Shown piece after piece: positions 15,967 to 26,900 of a stretch of DNA of 64,000 nucleotides (position 1 is the first letter of the stretch; every line of letters begins with the position of its first letter). This stretch comes from CAWGCA01 sp963820955. GTDB taxonomy: Bacteria > Pseudomonadota > Gammaproteobacteria > Chromatiales > Chromatiaceae. The notes beneath the pieces were generated by a model that did not search any database, had not been told where the DNA came from, and saw only the letters and a program-made list of their open reading frames with translations. Where the stretch lies: the NCBI GenBank assembly GCA_963820955.1, contig CAWGCA010000053.1, forward strand, positions 20,445-84,444. The letters run 5' to 3'. The translations under genes and the position numbers were made by a program.

Positions 15967-18900
15967 TTAGCCGGGCTGATGAAATCGAATAATCTCCGCG
16001 TCACAGTCGTCAGCCACCCGGGACGCGCGGTGCACCAGCTCCTGGGTGATTTCGATCTTTTCGAACACACCCGGTATCACCCGACTCACCTCCTTGGGTT
16101 TGCCGTCGACCATGATCTTGGTTTTCTCGAACAGCTCACTCAGATCCTGGTAACAGGTCTTACAGTTGGTGCACTTGGGCATATCGTCGTCGGTGATCTC
16201 GACCAGCACCTGGTCTACGCCACCACCGAAGTGAGCCTGGGCCGCGACAGCGGTCTCGGCTGCAGTGATCTCAGAAAGCGGCACTGTCGGCGCACTCCCC
16301 GCCGTTGGAGCACCCGATGCGGACGCCAGCTCGGCCATACCCCTGGCAATCGAATCGATAGAAGATTCTCTGTCGATGCTCGACTGCTGACACTTCTGCT
16401 GCCACTGATCCAGTTCCTGGCGATGGCTTTCGTGCAGACGATCGATATGCAGGCCACTGAGATATTCCAACATACGCCAGTTTCTGCGCCGTTCCTCGGT
16501 CAAATCAATAATGGCAGAAGAGACCGCCAGCTTGATCAATTTTTTATCGCCGTCCGTAGACCAGACAAAGGGCGTCTTACCGTGGCGCTCCTCCTTCTTC
16601 AGCTGGATATACTGCGCGACCGGCACGGGTTCGCCAGTGCCATTGAGTTTGCGGAAATGCTTTTTGAACCTGCCTTCGTCGAGCGCAAAGTCCGCTGGCG
16701 TAAAAGGAATCTCCATCAGTTGGGCATTTCCATCCTGATCCACATACTCCAGCGAGGTAGTGATCCAGTCTTTGCCGATCTCCGGATTTCCATCCAACGA
16801 GAAACGTTCGGCAAGGGTATCGCCACGACGCGGGTCATGCACGAAGACGGGGCTCATGCGGCTTTCCACCGCCAGGGTCGCCCGACGGCTGCCGGCGTCA
16901 TCGGCAATACCGTGTTCTGACTGACAGGTCGTATAGGTGTCGAACAAGGCCGGTGATTCGTTGTAGGTAAGGAAATCCATGACGTTTTTCATGAAGTGGC
17001 TCTGCAGGGCCGCATTGGTCTGGATCACCAGTACCTTCGGATGGAAAGCGGCGATCAAACCCAGTTCTTTGCGATCTTCCTGTTTCCCGATATGGGCCAC
17101 ACCAAAACGAGTCAGGTCTGAATCCTGAGCGGTAAAACTGGCGGTAGAGGTCTGTCCGCCGGTATTGGAATAGGCCCCGGTATTGAGCACCACCACCTTA
17201 ATCGGTGTATCGGTGACCAGCAGCCGTGAAAGGGCGCCGAACCCTATATCGTAGGTGGCACCATCACCCCCCATGCTGATCACGGCAGGCAACAGGGCAA
17301 GTTCCTCTGCGGAAAATTCATGCCAGCCAAAATACTGGAAGAATTTATCGTGGATTTCAGGGTTGTAATGGTCCTCCAAATCGAGCTTGGCCGTGCGCAG
17401 TGCGGCGAAATCATCGACCGCGCTGGCACAAAAACCTTCGAAGATACCCTTGGCCACAGGTGCAGCATCCTGAAACAGGCTGTTTACCCAGGGATCTGTA
17501 TAAGGGTTGAACGGAAAGGTCGAGGCATACACACTGCTGCAGCCGGTTGCATTGGCGATCGCGGCGCTGGCCGGGCCATTACCGGTGGGACCACTTTCGA
17601 ATTGATACAGACGCCGTTCGAGGGTTTTGATGGTCTCCTGCATGCGTGGCAACCGGGCCGGATCATGTTCGTCCGGTTGCACCTTGTCCATTTTAGCGTG
17701 CAGGTTGGCAATCAGGCCTTCCAACTGGCTAATGTGATCCTTGCGTTTTCGTTCATGTATCGCCTTGTTGGTGGCAGTCAGCATGCGAATCGCAGTCACT
17801 TCACCACAGCCTCGACAGGCGCCATGCCCGCCGGTCATGGCGTAGTAGTTGTCGTGGTCAAGAATCAGACGCTTGCTGTCACCGCCGGGCTGGATGGCGT
17901 TTTCAGTGAACCGAGGTGCCGTATTCGGCAGCTTACTGAGAAATTCGAAGGTCTGCTGCAACGATGCGAGAATCTGACTGTTCTGACGTTGGGCCGTCAG
18001 CGCACCGGGTCCACAGACATCCACGCATTCGAGACAGCCGCTGCATTTCCAGGGATCGATGTTGGCCGAGTAGAGTCCCCCGGTGCCGGGGACCGCCTTT
18101 TCCATGGCATCGAAAAAGGGTCTTGTCTTGACCACCGGGAAAATACCCAGGGTATAGATCATATTTTCGAAACCGCGTTTCAGCGATACATTGGTGGTGT
18201 CGATATCGGCAACGGCCTCGGCGACGATCTCGTGAAACGGTTTTGGATCCTTGCTCGGTAGTTTCCGGTAGGCATCGCGAATCGACTTGGTCAATGGAAA
18301 CACATGACTCGACATCAACTCCTTCTGCTGCGCGGTCACATCCAGTTTGCCGATGGCAGTCAGCAACAGATCATGGATCTCATGGACGGTATTTGGAATC
18401 GCCGCATCCGGGCAGACCACCGCGCACTCCATACAGCCGGTGCACAGATGAGCGGTGTATTTCGGCACATCGAGCCGGAACAGACCTTTGTCTCTCCAAG
18501 CAGCGCTTGCCACCGGCATGAACATACCGGTACCGGGCATCACCGGGGCCTCACCCAGGGTGCCGTTGCTGAAGTGATCGGTAAATATCTCGTTGTAATA
18601 AGTCCGATCAAACATTCCGTTGACTACGGCGTTACCCGTGGCCTTGACCATTGAGGCCGAGACCTCCACGCCAGGGCCGGTCTGCACCCGCACCAGTTGG
18701 TCCGCCTCCTTGAAGGCGCTGTCGTCATAATCGACCTTGAGGGTCGCTTCCAGACCTTCCCTGACCACCCTCATATTGCTTTCGACGACCGCTTCCCCCT
18801 TGGCACCGAACTTCTTCGTAACCTGCTGTTGAACCTTTTGCAGGATCGACTCCTGGGAGCCCCCCGCGGCTATCCGGTCCACATGACCACAGATGGCACC

Positions 18901-21075
18901 GATGAAGGCAATACCCATCATCCGGATTTCCAGATCCGGGGCCGGAGCATGCTTCTTGGCGACGCCGAAGGCATCGACAATGTAGAGATGGATCTTGTTA
19001 TCTCGTATAGTCTTGCGGGCATGGGCCGGCAGCTCCTTCCAAACCTCCAGCGGGGTGTGGTGGGACTGCATGATAAGAGTACCGTCCTCGCTCAGGCCAC
19101 GCAGCGGATTGGTATGGCTGAACACCTTGTGATCGGGAGATATGACGATCTCCACGTCTTCCAGTTCCGCATTCGTAATTTTGATCGGTTCCGGACTCAG
19201 GGTGATATAGAAATTGGTGGGTGCACCACTCTTCTCTGAGCCGTATTTGGGTGCGGATTTAGAGTGCAGACCCAGAACTCCCGCCAGAATGTCCGTGAGC
19301 AGTTTCCCGGTGGCGATGGTGCCGTAACCCCCGACTGAGTGAAAACGCAGGCGGAAGGCCTCGGCGGGCAGCAGACTCGGATTTTCTTTGGTCTCGAACG
19401 CCATGAATTCCGTTTCCGGATAGGTGGCGCGCAACCTGTCCTGCAATTCAGCGATCCTTGGCGAGGTATCCTTGGCGAAGAACTGGGAACCCAGATAAAA
19501 GAACGGCACATTCAGGGTGCTGTCCATGTTTTTGAAGGCCGCGATCAGGTGGCGTGGCTGCAGGTCGTGGGCACCCAGGCCGAATATGCCGGTGCTGATC
19601 TTCGGCAGACTGGTGATGGGTGGAATGCCCTGATGGCGAATCAGATCGCCGTTCTCGCGGGCCTTGAACAACGCCTGGGTCACCAGGTTGGTCAGCGCCG
19701 TCACCTCGGAGCGCTCGAGCACGGTGACCGCTTTTTTCCCGTCGAGTAACGCAACCAGATCGCCTTCCGGGAAGGGTTGCAGCAACTTGATCGAGACCAC
19801 GCCCACCTTCTTGCCCTGCCGACGCAGATAACTGGCCACCGCCTCGGCGTCATCGGTGACAGACCCGAGCCCCACGATGACATGTTCGGCATCGTCGGTA
19901 AGATAGCCGTGGACCGGGCTGTAAAAACGCCCGGTAAGTGCCCCATACTCCGCCATCGCCTGCTTGACGAAGCGCGGCACTTCATTGACAAAGTGGGTTT
20001 TGTGGTCCACCGTGCCGGCCTGAAAGTCGGGCTGGTTCTGCACCCCGCCTGAAAGGCCCGGATTGTGTACATCGACCATCGCAGGCACCAGCTGGCGAGT
20101 TCCCTTTTCGAAGGCATTGAGCCACTGCCGGCGCCATTGGCCATGCAACTCTTCCGGCACCCAGGACAAGGTCTCCCCGATCATTGTGCCTTCGTTATCC
20201 GACTCGACCTGTTCCGCCCGGTTTTCGAGAAATTCAACCAATGCGGTCAGATCTTCCGGCTGTATGTCGCCTTTGTGCTGTCGCAGGTACTGTTTCAGCT
20301 GATAGACGCGCCCCTTGGCGCCATACAGCATTTCCTGGGCAACCGTCGGCGCCTTGATCCGACTGGACGGATCGCCCAGAAACTCCTTCAACAGCGCCGG
20401 TTCCGGCATCAGGGCTTCGCTCTGCATGTGGCTGGTGGCAAAACCATCCATGGCATTGGTCACCGGAATCATGGACAGGGCACTCACCTTGTAGGCGATA
20501 GCGGCCAGGTCGGCGGCCTCCTGTGGATTGCTGCCGAATAATATCGTGTAACCGGACGGTAACAATGCGTAGACATCATCATGTCCCGCCATTACATTCA
20601 ACGAGTGTCTGGAGACAACGCGGGCGGCAACCTGCAGTACGAAACCACCGATCTTTTTACCCACGGTCACATAGTGAGACTCCAGCCCATAGAGGATGCC
20701 CTGGCTCGAAGAGGCGTTGGAGATATAACGACCACCGGTCAGCGCCGCTCCCATGGCACCGCTTTGGGCCGAATGCTCACCCTCCGGTTCGAAGAAGAAC
20801 GGATGCTTGCCCCAGACATTGCAACCGCCTCTGGCGCGAAAGGCCTCGAATAGCTCAGAGATCTCGGTGGACGGTGTGATCGGGTAACCGATCACACCGC
20901 CGCACACCTGCCCCATCACGTGGGCGACGGCGCCATTGCCGTGAATAACTGTTTCGATGCCAGGGTATTTGTAGCTCTTCCGTTCCTGGGTGGTGGACAT
21001 TTCCTGGGAATTCACTGTGCCGGAAAGCGGTTCGACCTGTCCGTTTGAAAGTTCCTTGACTTGAGAGTGCGCCAT
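15967..21075 (-). CDS. Pyruvate:ferredoxin (flavodoxin) oxidoreductase, extra-large form
   Basis: The enzyme interconverts pyruvate plus CoA with acetyl-CoA plus CO2 using low-potential ferredoxin or flavodoxin. Domains in order: alpha-like N-terminus with GVIGYPITPSTEISE; a gamma domain with GGYGTIATGKLL near residue 585; two 4Fe-4S clusters, CTGCMECAVVCP near 878 and CSGCLECVDVCGPG near 1012; GACRGCGE near 1085; and the TPP site GGDGATYDIGFG near 1270 with GAYSNTGGQTST. The 1702 residues far exceed the usual 1170-1230. Extra length sits between alpha and gamma regions and in a 200-residue C-terminal tail with CTNCKTCYQD near 1637. Start: ATG at 21075 or 21078 behind GGGAGGAAA. Confidence 0.93.
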   Translation of the reverse strand: MAHSQVKELSNGQVEPLSGTVNSQEMSTTQERKSYKYPGIETVIHGNGAVAHVMGQVCGGVIGYPITPSTEISELFEAFRARGGCNVWGKHPFFFEPEGEHSAQSGAMGAALTGGRYISNASSSQGILYGLESHYVTVGKKIGGFVLQVAARVVSRHSLNVMAGHDDVYALLPSGYTILFGSNPQEAADLAAIAYKVSALSMIPVTNAMDGFATSHMQSEALMPEPALLKEFLGDPSSRIKAPTVAQEMLYGAKGRVYQLKQYLRQHKGDIQPEDLTALVEFLENRAEQVESDNEGTMIGETLSWVPEELHGQWRRQWLNAFEKGTRQLVPAMVDVHNPGLSGGVQNQPDFQAGTVDHKTHFVNEVPRFVKQAMAEYGALTGRFYSPVHGYLTDDAEHVIVGLGSVTDDAEAVASYLRRQGKKVGVVSIKLLQPFPEGDLVALLDGKKAVTVLERSEVTALTNLVTQALFKARENGDLIRHQGIPPITSLPKISTGIFGLGAHDLQPRHLIAAFKNMDSTLNVPFFYLGSQFFAKDTSPRIAELQDRLRATYPETEFMAFETKENPSLLPAEAFRLRFHSVGGYGTIATGKLLTDILAGVLGLHSKSAPKYGSEKSGAPTNFYITLSPEPIKITNAELEDVEIVISPDHKVFSHTNPLRGLSEDGTLIMQSHHTPLEVWKELPAHARKTIRDNKIHLYIVDAFGVAKKHAPAPDLEIRMMGIAFIGAICGHVDRIAAGGSQESILQKVQQQVTKKFGAKGEAVVESNMRVVREGLEATLKVDYDDSAFKEADQLVRVQTGPGVEVSASMVKATGNAVVNGMFDRTYYNEIFTDHFSNGTLGEAPVMPGTGMFMPVASAAWRDKGLFRLDVPKYTAHLCTGCMECAVVCPDAAIPNTVHEIHDLLLTAIGKLDVTAQQKELMSSHVFPLTKSIRDAYRKLPSKDPKPFHEIVAEAVADIDTTNVSLKRGFENMIYTLGIFPVVKTRPFFDAMEKAVPGTGGLYSANIDPWKCSGCLECVDVCGPGALTAQRQNSQILASLQQTFEFLSKLPNTAPRFTENAIQPGGDSKRLILDHDNYYAMTGGHGACRGCGEVTAIRMLTATNKAIHERKRKDHISQLEGLIANLHAKMDKVQPDEHDPARLPRMQETIKTLERRLYQFESGPTGNGPASAAIANATGCSSVYASTFPFNPYTDPWVNSLFQDAAPVAKGIFEGFCASAVDDFAALRTAKLDLEDHYNPEIHDKFFQYFGWHEFSAEELALLPAVISMGGDGATYDIGFGALSRLLVTDTPIKVVVLNTGAYSNTGGQTSTASFTAQDSDLTRFGVAHIGKQEDRKELGLIAAFHPKVLVIQTNAALQSHFMKNVMDFLTYNESPALFDTYTTCQSEHGIADDAGSRRATLAVESRMSPVFVHDPRRGDTLAERFSLDGNPEIGKDWITTSLEYVDQDGNAQLMEIPFTPADFALDEGRFKKHFRKLNGTGEPVPVAQYIQLKKEERHGKTPFVWSTDGDKKLIKLAVSSAIIDLTEERRRNWRMLEYLSGLHIDRLHESHRQELDQWQQKCQQSSIDRESSIDSIARGMAELASASGAPTAGSAPTVPLSEITAAETAVAAQAHFGGGVDQVLVEITDDDMPKCTNCKTCYQDLSELFEKTKIMVDGKPKEVSRVIPGVFEKIEITQELVHRASRVADDCDAEIIRFHQPG

Positions 21076-21078
21076 CAT

Positions 21079-21527
21079 TTTCCTCCCTAGCCGCACTCAA
21101 TGCAGCTCGTTACATCTAAAAGCGGAATTATATGCAATAGCAGGGGGGGTTGCCAGGCTTACCGACTACTATTCGCCCTGCCAATTTCCCTTTAAAAATA
21201 CAAGGTTAAGTAACTAAGCAGTGTTACAAAATTGTGACTAAACACACACTCTGCAAACACTAGAATTTCTCAGCGCAGGTGATGGAAAACCACCTAAAAT
21301 ATATCTGCCGAGCCTTCGATTTATTTGGTTCACCCATGGAAAGACAGAACACGGTTTGCGTCTCGACAACGTGTTTTGTGGCAAAAGCGTTCAACCTTTT
21401 GCACCTTATCTGAACGACATGATGTTAAAAACCAACCGTTGTTCATCGACGATAAGGGGCACACTGGATTATACCTGTTTCGATCAAGCTATAAGCGGCA
21501 ACTCCCGGCGCAACTTTATACGCTGCG
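21079..21527. other. Intergenic stretch upstream of the PFOR gene
   Basis: This 449-bp region separates the leftward PFOR gene from the 3' end of the leftward LOG-family gene. It should hold the PFOR promoter and contains one near-palindrome (listed separately). Rightward open frames that begin here run into the LOG gene antisense and have no RBS or domain. No repeat, RNA gene or terminator is recognised. Confidence 0.6.
21223..21238. promoter_or_regulatory. Candidate operator palindrome upstream of PFOR
   Basis: GTTACAAAATTGTGAC has 7-base inverted arms with one mismatch around a 2-base centre and lies about 150 bases before the PFOR start. The symmetry suggests a dimeric regulator site. 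The cognate regulator is not identified. Confidence 0.35.
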
Positions 21528-22226
21528 TCACCGGCTGTTTTGCCGTTGGATCTGCTGCTGGATATACGCCGTCGCTTCCGCGGGTAAATCGGATATCTCT
21601 ATCTTCACCTCACCAGGGTCCACCGTCCCTTCCCGGAGCATGCTGTCTACCGCAAAATCGATCATCGGCTTCCAGTACTCCTGACCCATGGCAACACATG
21701 GAAACGACTCCATCTTTCCCGTCTGCACCAGGGTCAGCGTCTCGAACATCTCATCCAGTGTCCCGAAACCACCTGGCATAAATACGAAGCCAGATGAATA
21801 TTTGACCAGCATCACCTTGCGCACGAAGAAATAGTCGAAAAGCAGCGTCCGGTCGAGATAGGGATTGGGCTGCTGTTCATGCGGCAATTCGATATTGCAG
21901 CCTATACTCAATCCCCCAGCCTCTCTGGCGCCCCGATTGGCCGCTTCCATGATTCCAGGGCCGCCGCCTGTTATCACGGCAAGACCGGTCTCGGCCAGTT
22001 CACGCCCCAGTTCCCGCGCCATATCATAATAGCGATGCCCGGGTTCAAACCGGGCGGATCCGAATACCGTCACCGCCGGCCCGATATCGTACAGGGCACG
22101 ACAACCGGCAACGAACTCATTGAATACCTTGACCGCACGATCGAAATCCATCAGCAAATCATCAGGTCCGCGCAACAGGGCCAGGTCAGAGTACGAATCA
22201 TTTCCCCGTGGTTGCTCGATTGCCAT
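21528..22226 (-). CDS. LOG-family (TIGR00730-type) nucleotide phosphoribohydrolase-like protein
   Basis: ATG at 22224-22226 with GAGGAG upstream gives 232 residues. The Rossmann-like fold carries the family signatures GGGPGIMEAANRGA and PGGFGTLDEMFE (the PGGxGTxxE motif with catalytic Glu). Relatives were annotated as lysine decarboxylases, but characterised members cleave the N-glycosidic bond of nucleotide monophosphates (LOG or PpnN-like activity), releasing ribose 5-phosphate. It is likely cytosolic. It reads leftward after MltF's gene start region but is separated from neighbours by more than 100 bp, so it is probably its own unit. Confidence 0.88.
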   Translation of the reverse strand: MAIEQPRGNDSYSDLALLRGPDDLLMDFDRAVKVFNEFVAGCRALYDIGPAVTVFGSARFEPGHRYYDMARELGRELAETGLAVITGGGPGIMEAANRGAREAGGLSIGCNIELPHEQQPNPYLDRTLLFDYFFVRKVMLVKYSSGFVFMPGGFGTLDEMFETLTLVQTGKMESFPCVAMGQEYWKPMIDFAVDSMLREGTVDPGEVKIEISDLPAEATAYIQQQIQRQNSR

Positions 22227-22376
22227 CTTTCTCCTCTCAACACATTCCGGAATCTTTGGAGTAAACCGCCTATTCAACAGCCTCGGTTACAGCCGCTTCG
22301 CGGGCATGCCCCCCGGCTCCGGTAATGGGTTACCGGCGCAGCAGTTTGCCGCTCAGGCCAACCAGTCCGCCTATCG

Positions 22377-23879
22377 TCAATCTCCCACTTCCTGGCACGG
22401 CTTCTGATCCTGGCCATCACCCTCCTGACAGAGCCTTATTTTGCCGCTCTGGCGCTGCTCGATGTTCTGGAAAGAGAGTCGGTACGCGGTATAGTACTTT
22501 AGAATATTGCGCACATAACGCACCGTCTCCTGGCCAACGGTACGCAGCGCGGCCAGCTCTACGTTACTAAACCAGCGATTGGCATCCAGCCCCATCTTGA
22601 CCGCCCGCTCCCGCATCTGCCGTACCTTGGCGGGTCCCGCATTGTAGGCCGCCAAGGCAAAGTACGCCTGATCGTCACTGGCTATAGACGGATCGGAAAA
22701 ATAGCGATCACGCACAAATGCCAGGTACTTCACCCCAGCATGGATATTCGGCTCCAGCTTGTCGATGCGTTTGATCCCGACCTGCTTGTCAGCGGCCGTG
22801 GACTTCTTGATCTGCATGATTCCAATAGCCCCCGACGGATTTTTCTTGGAGTGGTCCAGCCCGGACTCCTGATAGGCCTGGGCAACGATTTTCAACCAAT
22901 CGAAGTCGTACTGTGCGGCATATTTCCGGAACAAAGCGGCGACGGCCTCAAACCGCTTTCGCCCTTTGGCCGAAGCCGGGTTCTCGATCCAACGGGCGTT
23001 CTGGTAATAGCGGCGAAACAGCATATTCCCCAGCAGTGTCCCCTTCTGGTGCTTTGCCACGAACTGGTTGAGGCTCTTAAGCAACTGGGGATTAGTCTTG
23101 CGCACCGCCCAGGCGATGTTGCCGTTGTCGTTGATTACTATGTCAGAGTTCACCTGGAGACCGGGGAGAACCCTCTTCCAGATTCCCGCAATGTGTTCAT
23201 CCGCCACGGTAAATTCAATCACACCGGCATTAACCAACTCCAGCAGATCCTCCGTCTGCAGGTTCTCATCGACTTCCTGCACGACGATAGGGGCATGGCC
23301 TTGCTGTTGCAAGCGGCTGTTCGCCGCTGTCAGATGAGCGGCATAACTGCTGCCCCGCAACACATGCACCTGCCGCCCCGAGAGATCCTCTATAGCGGCC
23401 AAGGGCTGCGTTGCCGACCCTGTCACCAGCAGTTCCCGAACCCCCGGCAGATAGGGCCTGGAAAAGGCAACTTGCTTTGCTCTCTCGTCAGTGACGGTGA
23501 GGCCGGCCGCTATGATATCCCCCTTGCCTTCGTTCAGTAGCGGAATCAGGCGATCGAAGGGCACCGGGATGAAGACGAATTCGGTTCTGATCTGCTGCTT
23601 GGATACCCCCTTGTTGAGAAACTTTCGATATTCCTCCATCAGTTCGTATTCAAACCCGTGTGCCTGCGCCCCCTGCAGAAAATAGTTGGTTCGGTTATAG
23701 CTCACCAGGACCCGCAGAAAGCCCCGTTGCTTGATTCCATCCAGATCGCCCTGGAATGGCTCATTCAACAGCCTGGTCAGCGGTGCCTGCGCCGACGGCT
23801 CAACCGCGGCACCCGTCGCGCAGAGCGGCAACAGAAGCAGCAGCCAGCATGCAGACCACCGCCGGCGAAAACAATCCAT
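22377..23879 (-). CDS. mltF: Membrane-bound lytic murein transglycosylase F
   Basis: Two domains are visible. An exported solute-binding (SBP_bac_3-like) domain spans about residues 40-300 (RGFLRVLVSYNRTNYF, then GDIIAAGLTVTDERA). It is followed by a C-terminal SLT lysozyme-like domain. The catalytic Glu is near residue 338 in QAYQESGLD, with GAIGIMQI and AAYNAGPAKV completing the SLT motifs. MltF cleaves peptidoglycan to 1,6-anhydromuropeptides, and the regulatory domain senses muropeptides. The chosen ATG (23877-23879) starts the signal sequence MDCFRRRWSACWLLLLLPL; an ATG five codons earlier is possible. Confidence 0.93.
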   Translation of the reverse strand: MDCFRRRWSACWLLLLLPLCATGAAVEPSAQAPLTRLLNEPFQGDLDGIKQRGFLRVLVSYNRTNYFLQGAQAHGFEYELMEEYRKFLNKGVSKQQIRTEFVFIPVPFDRLIPLLNEGKGDIIAAGLTVTDERAKQVAFSRPYLPGVRELLVTGSATQPLAAIEDLSGRQVHVLRGSSYAAHLTAANSRLQQQGHAPIVVQEVDENLQTEDLLELVNAGVIEFTVADEHIAGIWKRVLPGLQVNSDIVINDNGNIAWAVRKTNPQLLKSLNQFVAKHQKGTLLGNMLFRRYYQNARWIENPASAKGRKRFEAVAALFRKYAAQYDFDWLKIVAQAYQESGLDHSKKNPSGAIGIMQIKKSTAADKQVGIKRIDKLEPNIHAGVKYLAFVRDRYFSDPSIASDDQAYFALAAYNAGPAKVRQMRERAVKMGLDANRWFSNVELAALRTVGQETVRYVRNILKYYTAYRLSFQNIEQRQSGKIRLCQEGDGQDQKPCQEVGD

Positions 23880-23942
23880 ACCCCCAAGCAGCATCCGCCG
23901 CCTGTGTTGCAATCGATCCTTTTTTCTGCACATATCTGCAGG

Positions 23943-26900
23943 CTAGCGCATCTTGCTTTCGGCGATCTCTTTCGCCGTACCGAAGTCGGTCTTTCCAGTG
24001 CCGAGCAGGGGCAGCTTGTCGATGTGTATGATAGTGGCCGGCACACTGAGCGCCGTCACGCCCTCGGCCTTGGCAAAGGCCGACAGTTCATCCCGTGAGG
24101 CCTTCTGGTTCTCGGTCAATAACACAAGCTGCTCGCCTTTTTTCTTGTCGGGCAGGTTAACCACCACATGACCGAAGCCCGGCCACACCTTGGCCGCCAG
24201 CGACTCCACCGCGGCCAGCGAAACCATCTCACCACCGATCTTGGCGAAGCGTTTCGCACGACCCTTGATGAACAGGTAGCCCTCCCCATCCAGTTCGACG
24301 ATATCTCCGGTGTCATACCAGCCGTCCTGTGGCGGCTGCAGACGACCGGGGGCATCAGCCAGAAGGTAACCGCGCATGACGTTGGGGCCGTGTACCCAGA
24401 GCCGTCCACCCTCGTCGATGCCCGGCATTGCCTCCAGCCGGTGTTCGATACCCGGCATCAGCCGCCCCACCGACCCCCTGCGGTTCTGCATCGGGGTATT
24501 CATCGCCAGCACCGGCGAGGTCTCGGTGGCGCCATAGCCTTCGAAAACACGCACGCCGAACCTCTCCCCCCAGATCTGGCGGGTAGTGTCTTTCAGCTTT
24601 TCGGCGCCGGTGAAAACGTAGCGGATACTGTAGAAGTCATAGGGATTGGCGAAGCGCGCATAGCCGGAGAGGAAGGTATCTGTGCCGAACAGGATGGTCG
24701 AGTTGCTGTCGTACACCAGTTCAGGGACTATGCGGTAGTGCAATGGCGAAGGATAGAGAAATACCTTAACACCGGCCAGCAACGGCAGCATGGTGCCGCA
24801 GGTGAGCCCGAATGAGTGGAACATGGGCAATGCGTTGAAGACGATATCAGAAGGCCCGAAGTCGATACAGGAACTGACCTGGTAACGATTCGCCTGTATG
24901 TTGTTGTGACTCAGGACAACCCCCTTGGGCGTCCCCTCGGTGCCAGAGGTGTAGAGTACAACGGCACTGGACAGATGATCGCGCACAGGGTCTGTCAGTC
25001 GATAGCTGAGTGCCGGGACGCGACTCGCCAGCAGACCCAACAGTTTACCGGGCAGGGTAATTTGCTGACGCACATCCTCCAGGTAGACCAGCCGTATTCC
25101 CGCTTTTTCGATAGCCGACACCATCTCCTGCAGATTTCCCATCTCCACGAAACGCCGGGAACTGCAGACCACCTGGATCTCGGTAGCGCCACAGCAGCTG
25201 ATGACATTCTTGATGCCGGTAGAAAAGTTGAGCATTGCAGGCACCCGCCCGTATGCCTGCAGCCCGAAAAAGGCGATAGCGGTGGCGTTGATATTGGGCA
25301 GCAGCAGACCGACGTGTTCTGACGGACTGGTGTCCTTGGCCAGTTCACGGCCGAGGATGAAACAACCGGTCAGCATAGCGCCGTAGTTCAGCGGCCGCCT
25401 TTCCACATCCTCCAGCACCTGGTGCTTTCGGCCGTGGGCTTTGCTGGCATCTAGCAGCGAGCGGAACAGGGTCTGCTGATAACGGCTGCTGCGAAACACC
25501 ATGTCGGTCATCACGTCGTTGAGCTTCTGCCCCGCATACTGGCGCCGGGACCGGCCCTTCAATTCCTCCGGCACTTCAAAACTGCGGGGCGGCATGAAAG
25601 TCAGCCGTATCTTCGGGAACAGGCTGATGCGGACCTTGCCTTTGAGATGCGAAAAGGGCGAGTGCTGGGCGCCGTCGATGCGCACCGGCAGGATAGTCGC
25701 TCCCGAGCGGTCGGCGATCATACCCGCCCCCTCGTACACCTTCATCAGAGAGCCGGTCACCGTGATGCGCCCTTCCGGGAAAAGGACCACCTTTTCGCGC
25801 TCCCGGATGGAGGCAATCAACTCGCGGGTAGAGAGCGGGTTGGCCGGATCCAGGGCAAAGGTCTTGGCCATGGAGAGAAAAAACTTCACCAGGCGGTTGC
25901 GCGCGACATAGGTGTTAACGGCGAAGGTCAGATTGTCCGGAATATAGGCGGCGATCAGCAACGGATCCAGATAAGACTGGTGGTTAGCGACGATCAGCAC
26001 CTTGTCACCGGCCTCTTTGTAGTGCTTCAGACCCTCCACCTCGACCCGGTAGAGTATCTCCAGCAGCCAGGAGACCAAGGAACGCGCCAGCGCCCCCGGC
26101 AACAGGCGAGTGATATAGAAGGCAACGCCGGCGTTGACAATCGCCACACTCAGGAAGACCTCCGGCACGCTGAAGCCTGCCGTCAGCATGGCGGCAGTGC
26201 CGAGAGCCGATATCACCATGAACAGGGAGTTGATGATATTGACCGCCGCGATGTTGCGCGAACGATGTTCCTCGTCGCTGCGCTCCTGGACGATGGCATT
26301 CAAGGGCACCACGTAGATACCGCCGGCGATGGCGAGCAACAAAATGTCAACGAGGATGCGCCAACCGTTGAATGTCGTCAGGAACTCAGCGGCGCCGATC
26401 AGGGCAGCGCCAGCGGCAGGCTGGGCGTGACGGCTGGCAAAATAGAGATCCACCGCAAACACGGTGATACCAAGGGCGCCCAAAGGAACGTAGGTGGCGT
26501 TGACGACACCTTTCAGCATACGGTTGCAGAGCAGGGAGCCAACACCAATGCCAACCGAGAAAACCAGCAGCAGCAGGGTCACCAGATTCTGGTTGCCACC
26601 CAGCACATCTTTACCGAAGGTGGGCACCTGGGCCAGGAAGGTAGCCCCTACCAGCCAGAACCAGGAGATCGCGAGGATGGCGAGGAAGATGTCGCGGTAA
26701 CCCGCGGTATAGCGGATGATCTTCCAGGTCTCGGTCAGGAAGTTGGCATTGACCCTGAGCAATGGCATCGCCGGCTCGGTCGATGGGATGAAACGGCTGC
26801 TGTACCAGCCCGCCAGCGCCACAAGCAGGATGCAGATCGAGATGATATGCACCCCGCCCTGTATGAGGATGAAGACACCCCCTACCACGGTGCCCAGCAG

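Noticed and set aside
21325..21781. Rightward frames in the gap before the LOG gene
   Set aside because: No RBS or domain, and they run antisense into the LOG gene.
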